A DNA stretch of 64,000 nucleotides from [Clostridium] saccharolyticum WM1 (GTDB lineage: Bacteria > Bacillota > Clostridia > Lachnospirales > Lachnospiraceae): assembly GCF_000144625.1 (NCBI RefSeq), contig NC_014376.1, positions 3,286,001 to 3,350,000 on the forward strand, read 5' to 3'. Made by a program: the position numbers and the translations under genes. Positions 26,524 through 34,770 of this stretch are shown one piece after another. The notes below the pieces were generated by a model. That model saw nothing but the letters and a program-made list of their open reading frames with translations, ran no database searches and was not told where the DNA came from. The first letter of the stretch is position 1. Each line of letters opens with the position of its first letter.

Positions 26524-27902
26524 TATTTGTCCGCCTCTCTGCGTATGATGCTGTATATGGTCTGGTAATCCATCCCATTTTGTCTGCAAATGCTTCTTAC
26601 ACTTTCAAATTCCGGGTAACAGAACGTCCTGCCCTTGTATGTGCAGATTTTCACCTCTGCCTCCCCGAATTCCGTCATAACCTTTCTCTTCATCCGGTCC
26701 AGAACAGTTCTGGATACCGGATACCGCCTCACACCGATGGTGGTGGTCTGAAGGAACAGGATATCTTCCATTCTGCTAATGGTCTCTTCCGGGCAGATCA
26801 GGCTGAGCATATAGGCAGGGCGGTTCTTTTTCATATAAACAGGCGTATACCAGACATCGGCGGCTCCCGCCTCCAATAAGGACTCCATGGCAAGACCAAA
26901 GGCTTCCCCGCCGCAGTCATCAATGTTGGCTTCCAAAACCCACATCCGGTCTTCTTCCTCCTTTTCCTCATCCAAGAGAATCATGGCCCGCAGGACATTT
27001 GCCTGTTTAAAGTCCTTTTTCCCTGCTCCGATTCCGGTTTTTAAAATCTGAAAGGTGGAGGGCAAATCCTTTCCTGTGCCAAGAGCTGCCGCTATGGCGG
27101 CTCCGGTGGGAGTTACCATTTCCCCTTCATTATCTGTAAAACGAAGTTTCAGTCCATGGGCCGAAACGATATTGGCCGTTGCTGGAACAGGGACCGGGAT
27201 GACTCCATGCTGACAGCGGACGCTGCCGTATCCTTCTGACAGAGGAGATACCAGGATTTCATCGACTCCCAGGCTGTCCACACAAACTGCCACGCCGATG
27301 ATATCCACAATGGAATCAATGGCTCCTACTTCATGAAAATGAACCTCTTCCACAGGAATGCCATGAGCCTTTGACTCAGCCTCCGCCACTATATCAAACA
27401 TCCGCTTTGCCATTGTCTTTACCTGTTCATTGGAATCTAGGCGGCCGATGATGGTGTATATATCCTGAAGATTTCTGTGGTCGTGGTCGTGGCTGTGGTC
27501 GTGGTCGTGGCTGTAATCTTTGTCGTGGTCATGGCTGTGGTCGTGGCCGTGGCTATGGTCATGGCTATGGTCGTAACTGTGGTCGTGGCTGTGGTCGTGG
27601 TCATGGCCGTAGCTGTGGTCGTGGTCGTGGCTGTGGTCATGGCTGTGATCTTGAATATGTTTGCGGTTACAGTCCTGATCGTTTTCATGCTCATGACCTT
27701 CGTTTTTCAGGACCACATCAAAATCATAAGCATCCAGCCCGCATTTCCTGGTCCTTCCAAAATGAAGATGATAGCCATCCACTCCCAGGCTTTGCAACGC
27801 CTTTATAAGCATCTCCCTGTCCGCTCCCAGGTCTAAAAGAGCGCCTACGGTCATATCTCCGCTGATCCCTGAATTGCATTCCAAATACAGTATTTTTTTC
27901 AT
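26523..27902 (-). CDS. larC: Nickel insertion protein LarC, His-rich
   Basis: CTP-dependent cyclometallase that inserts nickel into the pincer ligand. Its 459 residues are one uninterrupted frame; in Lactobacillus plantarum larC is split and joined by a frameshift. The N-terminal part starts ECNSGISGDMTVGALLDLGAD. Residues about 75-145 are a low-complexity His/Asp stretch (HDHSHDH units) expected to hold many nickel ions. The rest carries EEVHFHEVGAIDSIVDIIG and VTPTGAAIAA, typical of the family. It lies one base after the larB stop and overlaps the larE start. Confidence 0.95.
   Translation of the reverse strand: MKKILYLECNSGISGDMTVGALLDLGADREMLIKALQSLGVDGYHLHFGRTRKCGLDAYDFDVVLKNEGHEHENDQDCNRKHIQDHSHDHSHDHDHSYGHDHDHSHDHSYDHSHDHSHGHDHSHDHDKDYSHDHDHSHDHDHRNLQDIYTIIGRLDSNEQVKTMAKRMFDIVAEAESKAHGIPVEEVHFHEVGAIDSIVDIIGVAVCVDSLGVDEILVSPLSEGYGSVRCQHGVIPVPVPATANIVSAHGLKLRFTDNEGEMVTPTGAAIAAALGTGKDLPSTFQILKTGIGAGKKDFKQANVLRAMILLDEEKEEEDRMWVLEANIDDCGGEAFGLAMESLLEAGAADVWYTPVYMKKNRPAYMLSLICPEETISRMEDILFLQTTTIGVRRYPVSRTVLDRMKRKVMTEFGEAEVKICTYKGRTFCYPEFESVRSICRQNGMDYQTIYSIIRREADK
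27474..27651. repeat. Hexanucleotide-like repeat coding the LarC His tract
   Basis: Imperfect repeats of GTGGTC/GTGGCT on the plus strand, read on the minus strand as His-Asp and His-Ser codon pairs. Unit lengths are multiples of three, so length changes would keep the frame. It creates spurious Val-rich and Thr-rich reading frames in other frames. Confidence 0.85.
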
Positions 27903-27903
27903 G

Positions 27904-28647
27904 TTATCTCACCGCCAGTCGATTGATTTGTGTTGCAAGATACCCGGCCCCGTACCCATTATCAATATTTACAACAGAAATTCCATTGGCACAGGAATTC
28001 AGCATGGTAAGGAGAGCAGACAGGCCGTGAAAGCTGGCCCCATAGCCTACGGAGGTCGGAACCGCTATTACCGGACAGTCCGCCAGTCCGGCGATCACGG
28101 TTCCAAGGGCCCCTTCCATTCCTGCCACCGCAATAATGCAGTTGGCGTTTCTGATCCTTTCTCTCTGGGAAAGAAGGCGATGGATTCCGGCAACTCCCAC
28201 ATCATATATCCGGTCCGCCTGACAGCCGAAATATTCCGCAGTCTGTGCAGCCTCTTCTGCCACGGGTATGTCTGCCGTACCACCGGTACAGACTGCCACG
28301 CAGCCCTTTCTTTCCTTATCCGGCCGCTCTGCTTTCAGGATCCTGGATATGGGATCATAACAGACTTGAGGCACTACCGCCTTAACCAGCTCATACTGCT
28401 CCTTTGATGCCCTGGTTCCCAGCACCTCCCCATCTCTTTCATAGAATTTCCTGTAAATCTCCACCAGATACGGATCCGGCTTTCCCTGACAAAAAACCGT
28501 TTCTCCAAAGCCGGAACGAAGCGCCCTGTGGTGATCCAGCTTTGCATAGCCCAGATCTTCATAGGGAAGATCCTTTAACAGCCGTTCTGCATCTCTGACG
28601 TCCATTTCTCCTGATTTTACCAGATTCAGCATATCTCTAATATCCAT
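27904..28647 (-). CDS. larB: Pincer cofactor carboxylase/hydrolase LarB
   Basis: First enzyme of the nickel-pincer pathway: carboxylates and hydrolyses nicotinic acid adenine dinucleotide to pyridinium-3,5-dicarboxylate mononucleotide. Its 247 residues have an N-terminal helical part (LLKDLPYEDLGYAKLDHHR) and a C-terminal domain related to PurE AIR carboxylase (VCTGGTADIPVAEEAA near 122, VAGMEGALGTVIAGL near 178). AAGGA precedes the ATG. It follows the importer ATPases with 18 bases between and precedes larC by one base. Confidence 0.94.
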   Translation of the reverse strand: MDIRDMLNLVKSGEMDVRDAERLLKDLPYEDLGYAKLDHHRALRSGFGETVFCQGKPDPYLVEIYRKFYERDGEVLGTRASKEQYELVKAVVPQVCYDPISRILKAERPDKERKGCVAVCTGGTADIPVAEEAAQTAEYFGCQADRIYDVGVAGIHRLLSQRERIRNANCIIAVAGMEGALGTVIAGLADCPVIAVPTSVGYGASFHGLSALLTMLNSCANGISVVNIDNGYGAGYLATQINRLAVR

Positions 28648-28665
28648 GATCCCGATTCCTTCCTC

Positions 28666-29277
28666 TTATGGTGTCTCGTTTAAATCCAGTGTTCTCGTGC
28701 AAACCCGTTCTAATAGCCCCCTGGAATGGCTGACCACCAATAGTCCCATGCGGCGATTCTCTATTTCTCCCATGAGAAAATTCCAGATCTGGCTTTGGGT
28801 GATCAAATCCAGCATGGTGCTGATCTCATCCGCAAGGAGAAACCTGGTCCCCTGGCCCAGTGCCCTGGCAATGCAGAAACGCTGGAGTTCCCCTCCGGAA
28901 ACCTCTGATGGGTACCGGTTGAGCCATTCCGGTTCAATGCCCAGCCCCTGGATGATCCGTTTTTCCACCCTGTCCCCCTCCTTTAAAACCTCTTTCAGCC
29001 TTAGCCTGGGGTTTACAGAGCTTTCCGGATGCTGCCAGATCATCTGGACAGGGCAATAGCCTTTATAGGAAGAAAGGGGCCTCCCGTCTAAAAGCACCTC
29101 TCCTTTGTCCGGTGTTTCATATCCGGCAAGGATCTTGCAGCAGGTGGTTTTGCCAAAACCACTGGGCGCAATTAGACCCAAACGGTCTCCGCTGTCCATA
29201 TGCATGGTTAAATTGTTTAATATTTGAGTATTCCCATTATCATATCGAAATGATATGTTTTTCGCTTCCAGCCTCAC
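28666..29277 (-). CDS. ABC importer ATPase, NikE/DppF-like
   Basis: Second ATPase of a nickel/peptide-type importer, 203 residues, shorter than most DppF/NikE proteins because it has no C-terminal extension. Walker A APSGFGKTT near 38, signature VSGGELQRFCIARAL near 125, Walker B FLLADEISTMLD near 147 and switch His in VVSHSRG near 180. The start is GTG at 29277 behind AAAGGAGG; the frame extends further upstream but runs into the previous gene. The gene lies between the first ATPase and larB in a compact operon, which suggests nickel as the cargo. Confidence 0.9.
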   Translation of the reverse strand: MRLEAKNISFRYDNGNTQILNNLTMHMDSGDRLGLIAPSGFGKTTCCKILAGYETPDKGEVLLDGRPLSSYKGYCPVQMIWQHPESSVNPRLRLKEVLKEGDRVEKRIIQGLGIEPEWLNRYPSEVSGGELQRFCIARALGQGTRFLLADEISTMLDLITQSQIWNFLMGEIENRRMGLLVVSHSRGLLERVCTRTLDLNETP

Positions 29278-29278
29278 T

Positions 29279-30214
29279 TTATTCCTCCTTTGCCTTTCGG
29301 CACCGGACCATTCCTCCCCGCAGGCCAACGTATTCTACTTCCTTTAAACAACCATCCTCCCGTATCTCACATCTGGGAGCATAGGGACAACCCGAAGGAC
29401 GGTCCTTTAAATAAGGCTGGGTACCCGGTGCTGCCCAAAATCCATGGTCAGGCATTGCCTTGTAAAGAGCTTTTGAATATGGATGACGAAGACAGGTTTC
29501 CTCTTTAAAATCAGAGGCAGAAGCTTCCTCAACGCTGGTACCGGCATAGAAGACCACTATCCGGTCCGCAATTTCAAGAGCCAGTTCCAAATCATGGGTG
29601 ATAAGAAGCACCCCCGCCCCTTCATCCGCCATTTCTCGGAAATGGGACAGCACCCGCTTCGCAGCCTCCAGATGCAGACCCGGTGTGGGTTCATCCGCGA
29701 TGACCAGCCTTGGCTTTTCCATGACCGCTGTGGAAATCAGGATTCTCCTGGTCATTCCTCCCGACAATTCAAATGGATAACGCTTTTCCACACTTTCATC
29801 AAGCCCGTACCGCAGGAGGGTTTTAACGCTTTCTTCTCTGCTTTTTGGATCACACTTCCCTTTTCTGATCTGAGGTCCGGCTTTCATTAACGGATCCAGA
29901 TAGGAAACGCTTTGGGGAACCAGAACGATCTCCCTGCCCCGCAGTTCCTCCATCCGTTTTTCCGTCAGCTTTTCTCCATAGTAGGATATTTCTCCGGTCC
30001 AGGATGCATTATAAGGAAGTATTCCCAGCACCCCATGGGCCAGCAGGCTTTTTCCTGATCCGCTGGAGCCCACGACTGCCACCAGTTCTCCTTCCTTCAC
30101 TGTCAGGCTCACATCCTTAACGGCTAAAAGGGTGGTTCTTTGGATCCACCGCTCATATTGGGTAAATGATACTGACATGTGCTTTACCGACAAAACCGTT
30201 TTCTTCTCTTCCAA
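29279..30214 (-). CDS. ABC importer ATPase, NikD/DppD-like
   Basis: First ATPase of the importer, 311 residues. Walker A GSSGSGKS near 47, signature LSGGMTRRILISTAV near 157, Walker B LVIADEPTPGL near 180 and switch His in LITHDLELA near 212. The C-terminal oligopeptide/nickel domain has the Cys cluster CPYAPRCEIREDGCLKE, typical of Opp/Dpp/Nik ATPases. The start is probably TTG at 30214, with AGGAGGG six bases ahead. A longer frame to 30337 overlaps the permease gene and has no ribosome binding site. Confidence 0.9.
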   Translation of the reverse strand: MEEKKTVLSVKHMSVSFTQYERWIQRTTLLAVKDVSLTVKEGELVAVVGSSGSGKSLLAHGVLGILPYNASWTGEISYYGEKLTEKRMEELRGREIVLVPQSVSYLDPLMKAGPQIRKGKCDPKSREESVKTLLRYGLDESVEKRYPFELSGGMTRRILISTAVMEKPRLVIADEPTPGLHLEAAKRVLSHFREMADEGAGVLLITHDLELALEIADRIVVFYAGTSVEEASASDFKEETCLRHPYSKALYKAMPDHGFWAAPGTQPYLKDRPSGCPYAPRCEIREDGCLKEVEYVGLRGGMVRCRKAKEE

Positions 30215-30225
30215 TCCATTCCCTC

Positions 30226-31050
30226 CTACTGATGCACGAAGCCAGGGTCCATAAGCCTGCTCATCATTTCTCCTGTTAAATGAAACAGCAGTACAACAGC
30301 AACCAGAAACAATCCCGGAAAAAGGGCCAGCCACCATTTTCCCATGGTCAGATATTTCATGCTCTCTGACAGGATCACACCAATGGCCGGCTGCTCCGGA
30401 GAAAGCCCGAAGCCCAGAAACGTGATGCTGGCCTCATGAAGGATGGCATGGGGAAACAGCAGCACAAGCCCAACAAAAAGCTGAGGAAGCAAATGAGGGG
30501 TCATATGCTTAAGTGCCGTTTCAAATCCACCATGGCCCAGCTTACGGGCAATTTTTACGTACTGGCTTTCCTTAAGCTGGAGAACCTCACCACGGATTAA
30601 TCTTGCAAGGGAAGTCCAGTGGGTCAGAGATATTCCCACCACAACCCCTTTAAAGCCTTTACCCAGGGCAAAGGAGATCAAAACCAGCAATAGGATGTGG
30701 GGGATTCCCATGACAAGGTCGATGAGTCCGATCACAACCCCATCCACCACCTTTCCCATAGAAGCAGCAAGAAGACCCAGAAAAAAAGCGGTCACCGTAC
30801 TGACCGCGGCTGTAAGAAGGCCGATCCGGATGCTCATGGAAAGGCCTGTCATAGTCCGGGCGAACATATCCCTGCCCATCCAGTCCGTGCCAAAGGGATG
30901 AGTCAAGCAGGGAGGCATATTTTTCCTGGAAAAATCAGTGACCAGGGCCTCTGCTCTGTAAAACTGCCCGGCAGCGGTCACAGCTGTCAAAAGGCAAATA
31001 AAAATAACCAGGAGGCAGACCATGGTCTTTCGTCCGTTCCATTGCTTCAT
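30226..31050 (-). CDS. ABC importer permease, NikC/DppC-like
   Basis: Membrane permease of 274 residues with six helices. The first helix is followed by an outer loop with GTDWMGRDMFARTMTGLSMS, characteristic of the DppC/NikC family. The ATPase-contact loop is near 180 (ARKLGHGGFETALKHMTPH). The start codon overlaps the stop of the other permease gene as ATGA. It ends 11 bases before the first ATPase gene. Confidence 0.91.
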   Translation of the reverse strand: MKQWNGRKTMVCLLVIFICLLTAVTAAGQFYRAEALVTDFSRKNMPPCLTHPFGTDWMGRDMFARTMTGLSMSIRIGLLTAAVSTVTAFFLGLLAASMGKVVDGVVIGLIDLVMGIPHILLLVLISFALGKGFKGVVVGISLTHWTSLARLIRGEVLQLKESQYVKIARKLGHGGFETALKHMTPHLLPQLFVGLVLLFPHAILHEASITFLGFGLSPEQPAIGVILSESMKYLTMGKWWLALFPGLFLVAVVLLFHLTGEMMSRLMDPGFVHQ

Positions 31051-32057
31051 GTGCCTACCCTCCCTCTCCTCATTCTTGGATCCACCACACCGTACAATAC
31101 GTTAGCAATAAAATTACCTGTAAATACAATGGAAGCACTGATTACCGTGATCCCAAGAAGCAAAGGCACATCACCGCCAAGACCGGCTGTTACAGCCGCC
31201 TGGCCAAGACCTGGATATGAAAACACCTGTTCCACCAGAACCGATCCACCGAAGATTTCACTGACCGAAGCAAGCTGAAGGGTCAGTGCGGGCAAAAGAA
31301 CGTTTCTGATACCGTGGTGAAAAACGATTCTGCTTTTGGACTCTCCTCTTGCCTTTGCAAAAAGTACATAATCACTTTCCATGACCTGAATCATTTTCTC
31401 CCTGGTATGAAGAAGGATGCCGGACATTCCAGAAATGGTAAGGGTCAGGCAGGGCAAAATCCCATGGACCACCCGATCCTTTAAGGTAACCTCTGCCGCT
31501 TCCATGCCTATGGGAACACTTAACCCGATAGGAAGCACCTGAAGCCGGACGGCGAACACAATGAGGAACACCAGTGCCAGCCAAAAGGCCGGGGTACTGG
31601 CAGTAATGAGAGCATAAGCGGAAATCACCTTATCCACTGCTTTTCCCCTGTTTGCGCCGGCCAGGGTTCCCAGGGCAAAGCCAACTATCCCGGAAACCGC
31701 CCAGGAAATTGCCAACAGCCACAGGGAGTTTCTAAGCTTTACACCGATCACCTGGGAAACCGGCCGGCGATATAAAAGTGATGTACCCAGATCACCTCTG
31801 ATAAAATCACCGGCCCAGGAAAGAAACCGTTCTGCGGGAGGCAGACCGGTCCCCCAGTACTGGGAAAGCTTTGCAATCTGCTCCTGGCTCATGGAGCCAA
31901 GAGCGGCCTGGCCAACATTGACCTTTAGAGGATCAATGGGAGAAACTGATACAAGAAAAAAGGCCGCTGCGCTTACCAGAAAAAGAAGGACAGCCATCCG
32001 CGCCAACTGTTTTACCAAAAAACAAAGGATCTTCCTTCCTGACCGGCCATCTTTCAT
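31047..32057 (-). CDS. ABC importer permease, NikB/DppB-like
   Basis: Membrane permease of 336 residues with six helices and the DppB-type features: an N-terminal helix, the loop GDLGTSLLYRRPVSQVI near 95 and the coupling loop ARGESKSRIVFHHGIRN near 240. The start ATG at 32057 overlaps the TGA of the binding-protein gene by four bases. The next permease overlaps its own end the same way, so all four membrane/receptor genes are translationally coupled. Confidence 0.91.
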   Translation of the reverse strand: MKDGRSGRKILCFLVKQLARMAVLLFLVSAAAFFLVSVSPIDPLKVNVGQAALGSMSQEQIAKLSQYWGTGLPPAERFLSWAGDFIRGDLGTSLLYRRPVSQVIGVKLRNSLWLLAISWAVSGIVGFALGTLAGANRGKAVDKVISAYALITASTPAFWLALVFLIVFAVRLQVLPIGLSVPIGMEAAEVTLKDRVVHGILPCLTLTISGMSGILLHTREKMIQVMESDYVLFAKARGESKSRIVFHHGIRNVLLPALTLQLASVSEIFGGSVLVEQVFSYPGLGQAAVTAGLGGDVPLLLGITVISASIVFTGNFIANVLYGVVDPRMRRGRVGT

Positions 32058-33700
32058 GATCCCCATCTCCACTGATCCACATTATTTACAATCGACCAGC
32101 CATGCCCATGAGGATGAAGCTTCTGGTCCGCAACCTTCAATCCATCCCTTACCCAGTATAAATGATCGATATTTACAAGCCAGATCCAGGGAATATCCCC
32201 GCTCTGGATAATGCCGTTTTCTCCATCCCACTGGGCCTTTTTCCAAAGCTCATAGGATTTTTCCAGGTTGCTTTGCGCCAGGGCCTCATCCATGTACTGA
32301 TCCACCTTTTCATTGGCATAAGGGGAATAAGCTGCAAGTCCCGTCTCCTTCATGGTATGGTAAATATTATAAAGCTCCATGGGAGTATGGGCTCCCCACC
32401 CCCAGATCAACGGCTGTGTCTGGGCTCTGTCATAGGCCGTATCCCAGCCGGCTCCTTCCATCTGTCCGTCAATTCCGATTTTTTTCAGCTGATTGATGGT
32501 ATCCGCCGCAAGAGCCTGCCTTACAGAATCTCCTGCCGGATAAAGGAAATGAAGCTCCGCCCTTTTTCCATCCTTTTCCCTGATTCCATCTCCGCCTTTT
32601 TTCCAGCCTGCTTCTTCAAGCAGGGCCTCTGCTCCTTCCAAGTCGTACTCTGTCTTTGCAGAAGGCTCATACCATGGCATTTTATCACAGACACTGTAAG
32701 CAGGACTGCCGTATCCGTTCAGTACATGATCGATCATTTCTTCCCGGTCGATTCCCATATTAATGGCCCTTCTGACCCTTACATCGCTGGTAAAATCATT
32801 CCCAAGAGGTACCCCTGATTCCGATATGCTTCCAGAGGGTATCACCGGAAGGTTAAAGCCCCGGTTATCTACGGTCTTACAATCCAAAAGCCCATAGCCG
32901 GGAATAGTCAGATCCGAATAGGATGCGGCCGTGTAAGCTACATCCGCCTGTCCGGACCGGACTGCAGCCAGTGCCCCATCCTCTTCCATGAAAAGAACCG
33001 TAACTCGTTTCATCCTGGGAGCTTCCCCATAATAATCCGGGTTGGCTTCCAGGATCACCTGCTGCCCCCTGTCCCACTGCTTTAACAGGTACCTGCCGGA
33101 GCCAATGGGATGCTCCCCGTAATCCGGTCCATAGGCGTGTTCCGGTACGATTCCCACAATGGCCATGGTATAGGGCCATATGGAATAGGGATGCTTCATA
33201 TGAAATAGTACCGTCGTATCATCCGGTGCCTCTGCCCGGTCCAGCATGGTGAAATCATTCACCGAGCTGGTATCTCTCAAGGTATTATAAGTAAATGCCA
33301 CATCCTGTCCGGTCAGCTTTTCCCCATCCGTAAAAAATACATCATCCCGGATCTTTACGGTCCAGGTCAGGCCATCGCTGCTTGCCTGCATATCCGTTGC
33401 CAGATCATAGCCAATGTTTAAATCCTTATCCGTAATCGTAAGAGTACTTTGGATCAAAGGTTCATGGACATGTTCTCCGGCCCCCCAGCCATAAGCCGGA
33501 TCAAATCCTGCCTCAGGCTCTGAGCTGACTCCCATTACCACCACGACCCTGTCCTTTTCGCCGTCACTGTCTGTTCCGGCTGCTTCAGTAGCTGTCCCGG
33601 TCTTCCCTGAGGCTTGGGTACTGTCCGCTTTTCCACAGCCATTCAAAACAACGGCAGTCATCAAAACAGCCGCTGCAATCCCCCATTTCCGCTTCATCAT
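32054..33700 (-). CDS. ABC substrate-binding lipoprotein, NikA/DppA-like
   Basis: Solute receptor of 548 residues (SBP_bac_5 family). Signal peptide with lipobox VLNGCGKAD (Cys22), then a Ser/Thr/Gly/Ala linker and a three-domain receptor with DVFFTDGEKLTGQDVAFTY near 125 and NMGIDREEMIDHVLNG near 305. The same fold serves dipeptides, oligopeptides, heme or nickel. The fusion of this operon to larBCE argues for nickel or a nickel chelate (inference). The ATG at 33700 follows GGAGGAGG; the frame upstream of it is not translated in a recognisable way. Confidence 0.9.
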   Translation of the reverse strand: MMKRKWGIAAAVLMTAVVLNGCGKADSTQASGKTGTATEAAGTDSDGEKDRVVVVMGVSSEPEAGFDPAYGWGAGEHVHEPLIQSTLTITDKDLNIGYDLATDMQASSDGLTWTVKIRDDVFFTDGEKLTGQDVAFTYNTLRDTSSVNDFTMLDRAEAPDDTTVLFHMKHPYSIWPYTMAIVGIVPEHAYGPDYGEHPIGSGRYLLKQWDRGQQVILEANPDYYGEAPRMKRVTVLFMEEDGALAAVRSGQADVAYTAASYSDLTIPGYGLLDCKTVDNRGFNLPVIPSGSISESGVPLGNDFTSDVRVRRAINMGIDREEMIDHVLNGYGSPAYSVCDKMPWYEPSAKTEYDLEGAEALLEEAGWKKGGDGIREKDGKRAELHFLYPAGDSVRQALAADTINQLKKIGIDGQMEGAGWDTAYDRAQTQPLIWGWGAHTPMELYNIYHTMKETGLAAYSPYANEKVDQYMDEALAQSNLEKSYELWKKAQWDGENGIIQSGDIPWIWLVNIDHLYWVRDGLKVADQKLHPHGHGWSIVNNVDQWRWGS

Positions 33701-33763
33701 ACGATATCCTCCTCCATAATTGGTCCTGCCAGACCCGGTATTATCCGCCCCTGGCACATTTTT

Positions 33764-33834
33764 TAAAATAAAAACAGATACCAGAAACAGTCATACGTAT
33801 TCCTTGGGAATACCTATACCTTCCTGGTATCTGT
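33764..33834 (-). terminator. Terminator-like hairpin in the nik-lar leader
   Basis: Minus strand: arms ACAGATACCAG and CTGGTATCTGT (outer stem 33774-33784 with 33824-33834), an inner hairpin TATTCC/GGAATA, then a TTTTTATTTT tail. It lies between the promoter and the first gene, so it is an attenuator candidate. A second hairpin (TGCCAG/CTGGCA) follows downstream. The leader before it is too short for a NiCo aptamer. Confidence 0.6.
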
Positions 33835-33896
33835 CTTTATTTATTCTGATATTTTATGCTTCCTGCCAGTGGTGACTTCTGTCAGCCGTTAAAAAA

Positions 33897-33925
33897 AGTA
33901 TACGGAATATTCCATCAAACGTCAA
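33897..33925 (-). promoter_or_regulatory. Promoter of the nik-lar operon
   Basis: TTGACG (33920-33925) and TATACT (33897-33902) on the minus strand with a 17-base spacer. Transcription should start near 33890, about 190 bases before the first start codon. Confidence 0.75.
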
Positions 33926-33934
33926 CGTTTTTTT

Positions 33935-33948
33935 AGCAAACGTTTGCA
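33935..33948. promoter_or_regulatory. cre-like palindrome TGCAAACGTTTGCT
   Basis: Perfect 12-base palindrome GCAAACGTTTGC (33936-33947) ten bases upstream of the -35. On the minus strand TGCAAACGTTTGCT agrees with the CcpA box TGNAANCGNWNNCW. Catabolite control of the operon is possible; another LacI-family repressor could bind equally well. Confidence 0.5.
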
Positions 33949-33960
33949 GGTTAAGGTATT

Positions 33961-34479
33961 TTATAACAGTTCCTTATATAAAATATCCCTTAAATATCCG
34001 CCGTACTTCTCTTTGGTCAGGACAACCTGGTAGCCCTGCTTTATCATGTTGTTCTTGCTGAATTTGTTTTCCGGATGAACCGTACACATGAGATACCGGT
34101 ACCCATGGTTCCTAAGCTCTTCCTCCGCAATCTTCATCAGCGTGTGCTGAAGACCATTTCCCCGGTATTTTGGAAGAATGGCCACAGACTCCATATGGGC
34201 CACCCTTCCCAGCTCTTCTTCGGCCATTCCTATGTCCCAGCCAAGATTTTCTTCCCCTTTTCCCGGAAGGGATGCAATCAATACCCCTGCCAGGGCGTTG
34301 GTCTCCATTTCAAATGCCTTATAGCCGATACCATTTCCCTCCTGCAGGGTATGGCAGGTATATTCCGAATCATCAGCAACAAACCAGTCCTTCCTCTCAA
34401 TTTGCCGCCACACGGATTGGATTACATCAGCCATGATCTGATAATCCTCGTGGACTGCCCTTTCAATTAAAAAATTCAT
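33961..34479 (-). CDS. GNAT family N-acetyltransferase
   Basis: Acetyl-CoA-dependent acetyltransferase of 172 residues. The acetyl-CoA-binding loop is PKYRGNGLQHTLM near 107, preceded by the beta-bulge strand VAHMESVAILP and followed by ENKFSKNNMIKQGY near 140. The substrate cannot be told. The ribosome binding site AGGAAG is present. It follows the small membrane protein gene by 16 bases and precedes the nik-lar promoter. Confidence 0.88.
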   Translation of the reverse strand: MNFLIERAVHEDYQIMADVIQSVWRQIERKDWFVADDSEYTCHTLQEGNGIGYKAFEMETNALAGVLIASLPGKGEENLGWDIGMAEEELGRVAHMESVAILPKYRGNGLQHTLMKIAEEELRNHGYRYLMCTVHPENKFSKNNMIKQGYQVVLTKEKYGGYLRDILYKELL

Positions 34480-34495
34480 TTTCTGGTTCTTCCTC

Positions 34496-34690
34496 TCAAA
34501 TAACTGCGTCCGGAAGTTCTGCCGGCTCCCAATTCACCCAGTGAAGAACCTGTACCTTTTCCCGGGGCACTTCCATATCCGGCAAGGCATCCCCGCCATG
34601 GAACCAGCTATATGCGCCGGCGCAAAGCAAAATCATGATCAGGCAGAATGCGATCAGCATGATCCTATTATACAATTTTTTATCCTCCAC
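34496..34690 (-). CDS. Small single-pass membrane protein
   Basis: About 64 residues: a short charged start (MEDKKLYNR), one hydrophobic helix (IMLIAFCLIMILLCAGAYSW) and an outer acidic/Trp-containing tail. I recognise no family. The GTG at 34690, with AAAGGGGA seven bases ahead, is preferred over the GTG at 34711, which has no ribosome binding site. It lies 16 bases before the acetyltransferase gene, so the two are probably co-transcribed. Confidence 0.6.
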   Translation of the reverse strand: MEDKKLYNRIMLIAFCLIMILLCAGAYSWFHGGDALPDMEVPREKVQVLHWVNWEPAELPDAVI

Positions 34691-34770
34691 ACCGTTTCCC
34701 CTTTCTTTCACTATAGAATCAGTCTATGCTTCCAATACCGGATAAAGTCAGGTATTCTACTGCTTTTCCC

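Noticed and set aside
27437..27836. Val-rich (plus strand) and Thr-rich (minus strand) reading frames
   Set aside because: They are other-frame readings of the His-coding repeat in larC.
33764..33890. NiCo (czcD) riboswitch before the nickel operon
   Set aside because: Only about 55 bases lie between the transcript start and the hairpin, and the conserved NiCo core is not seen.
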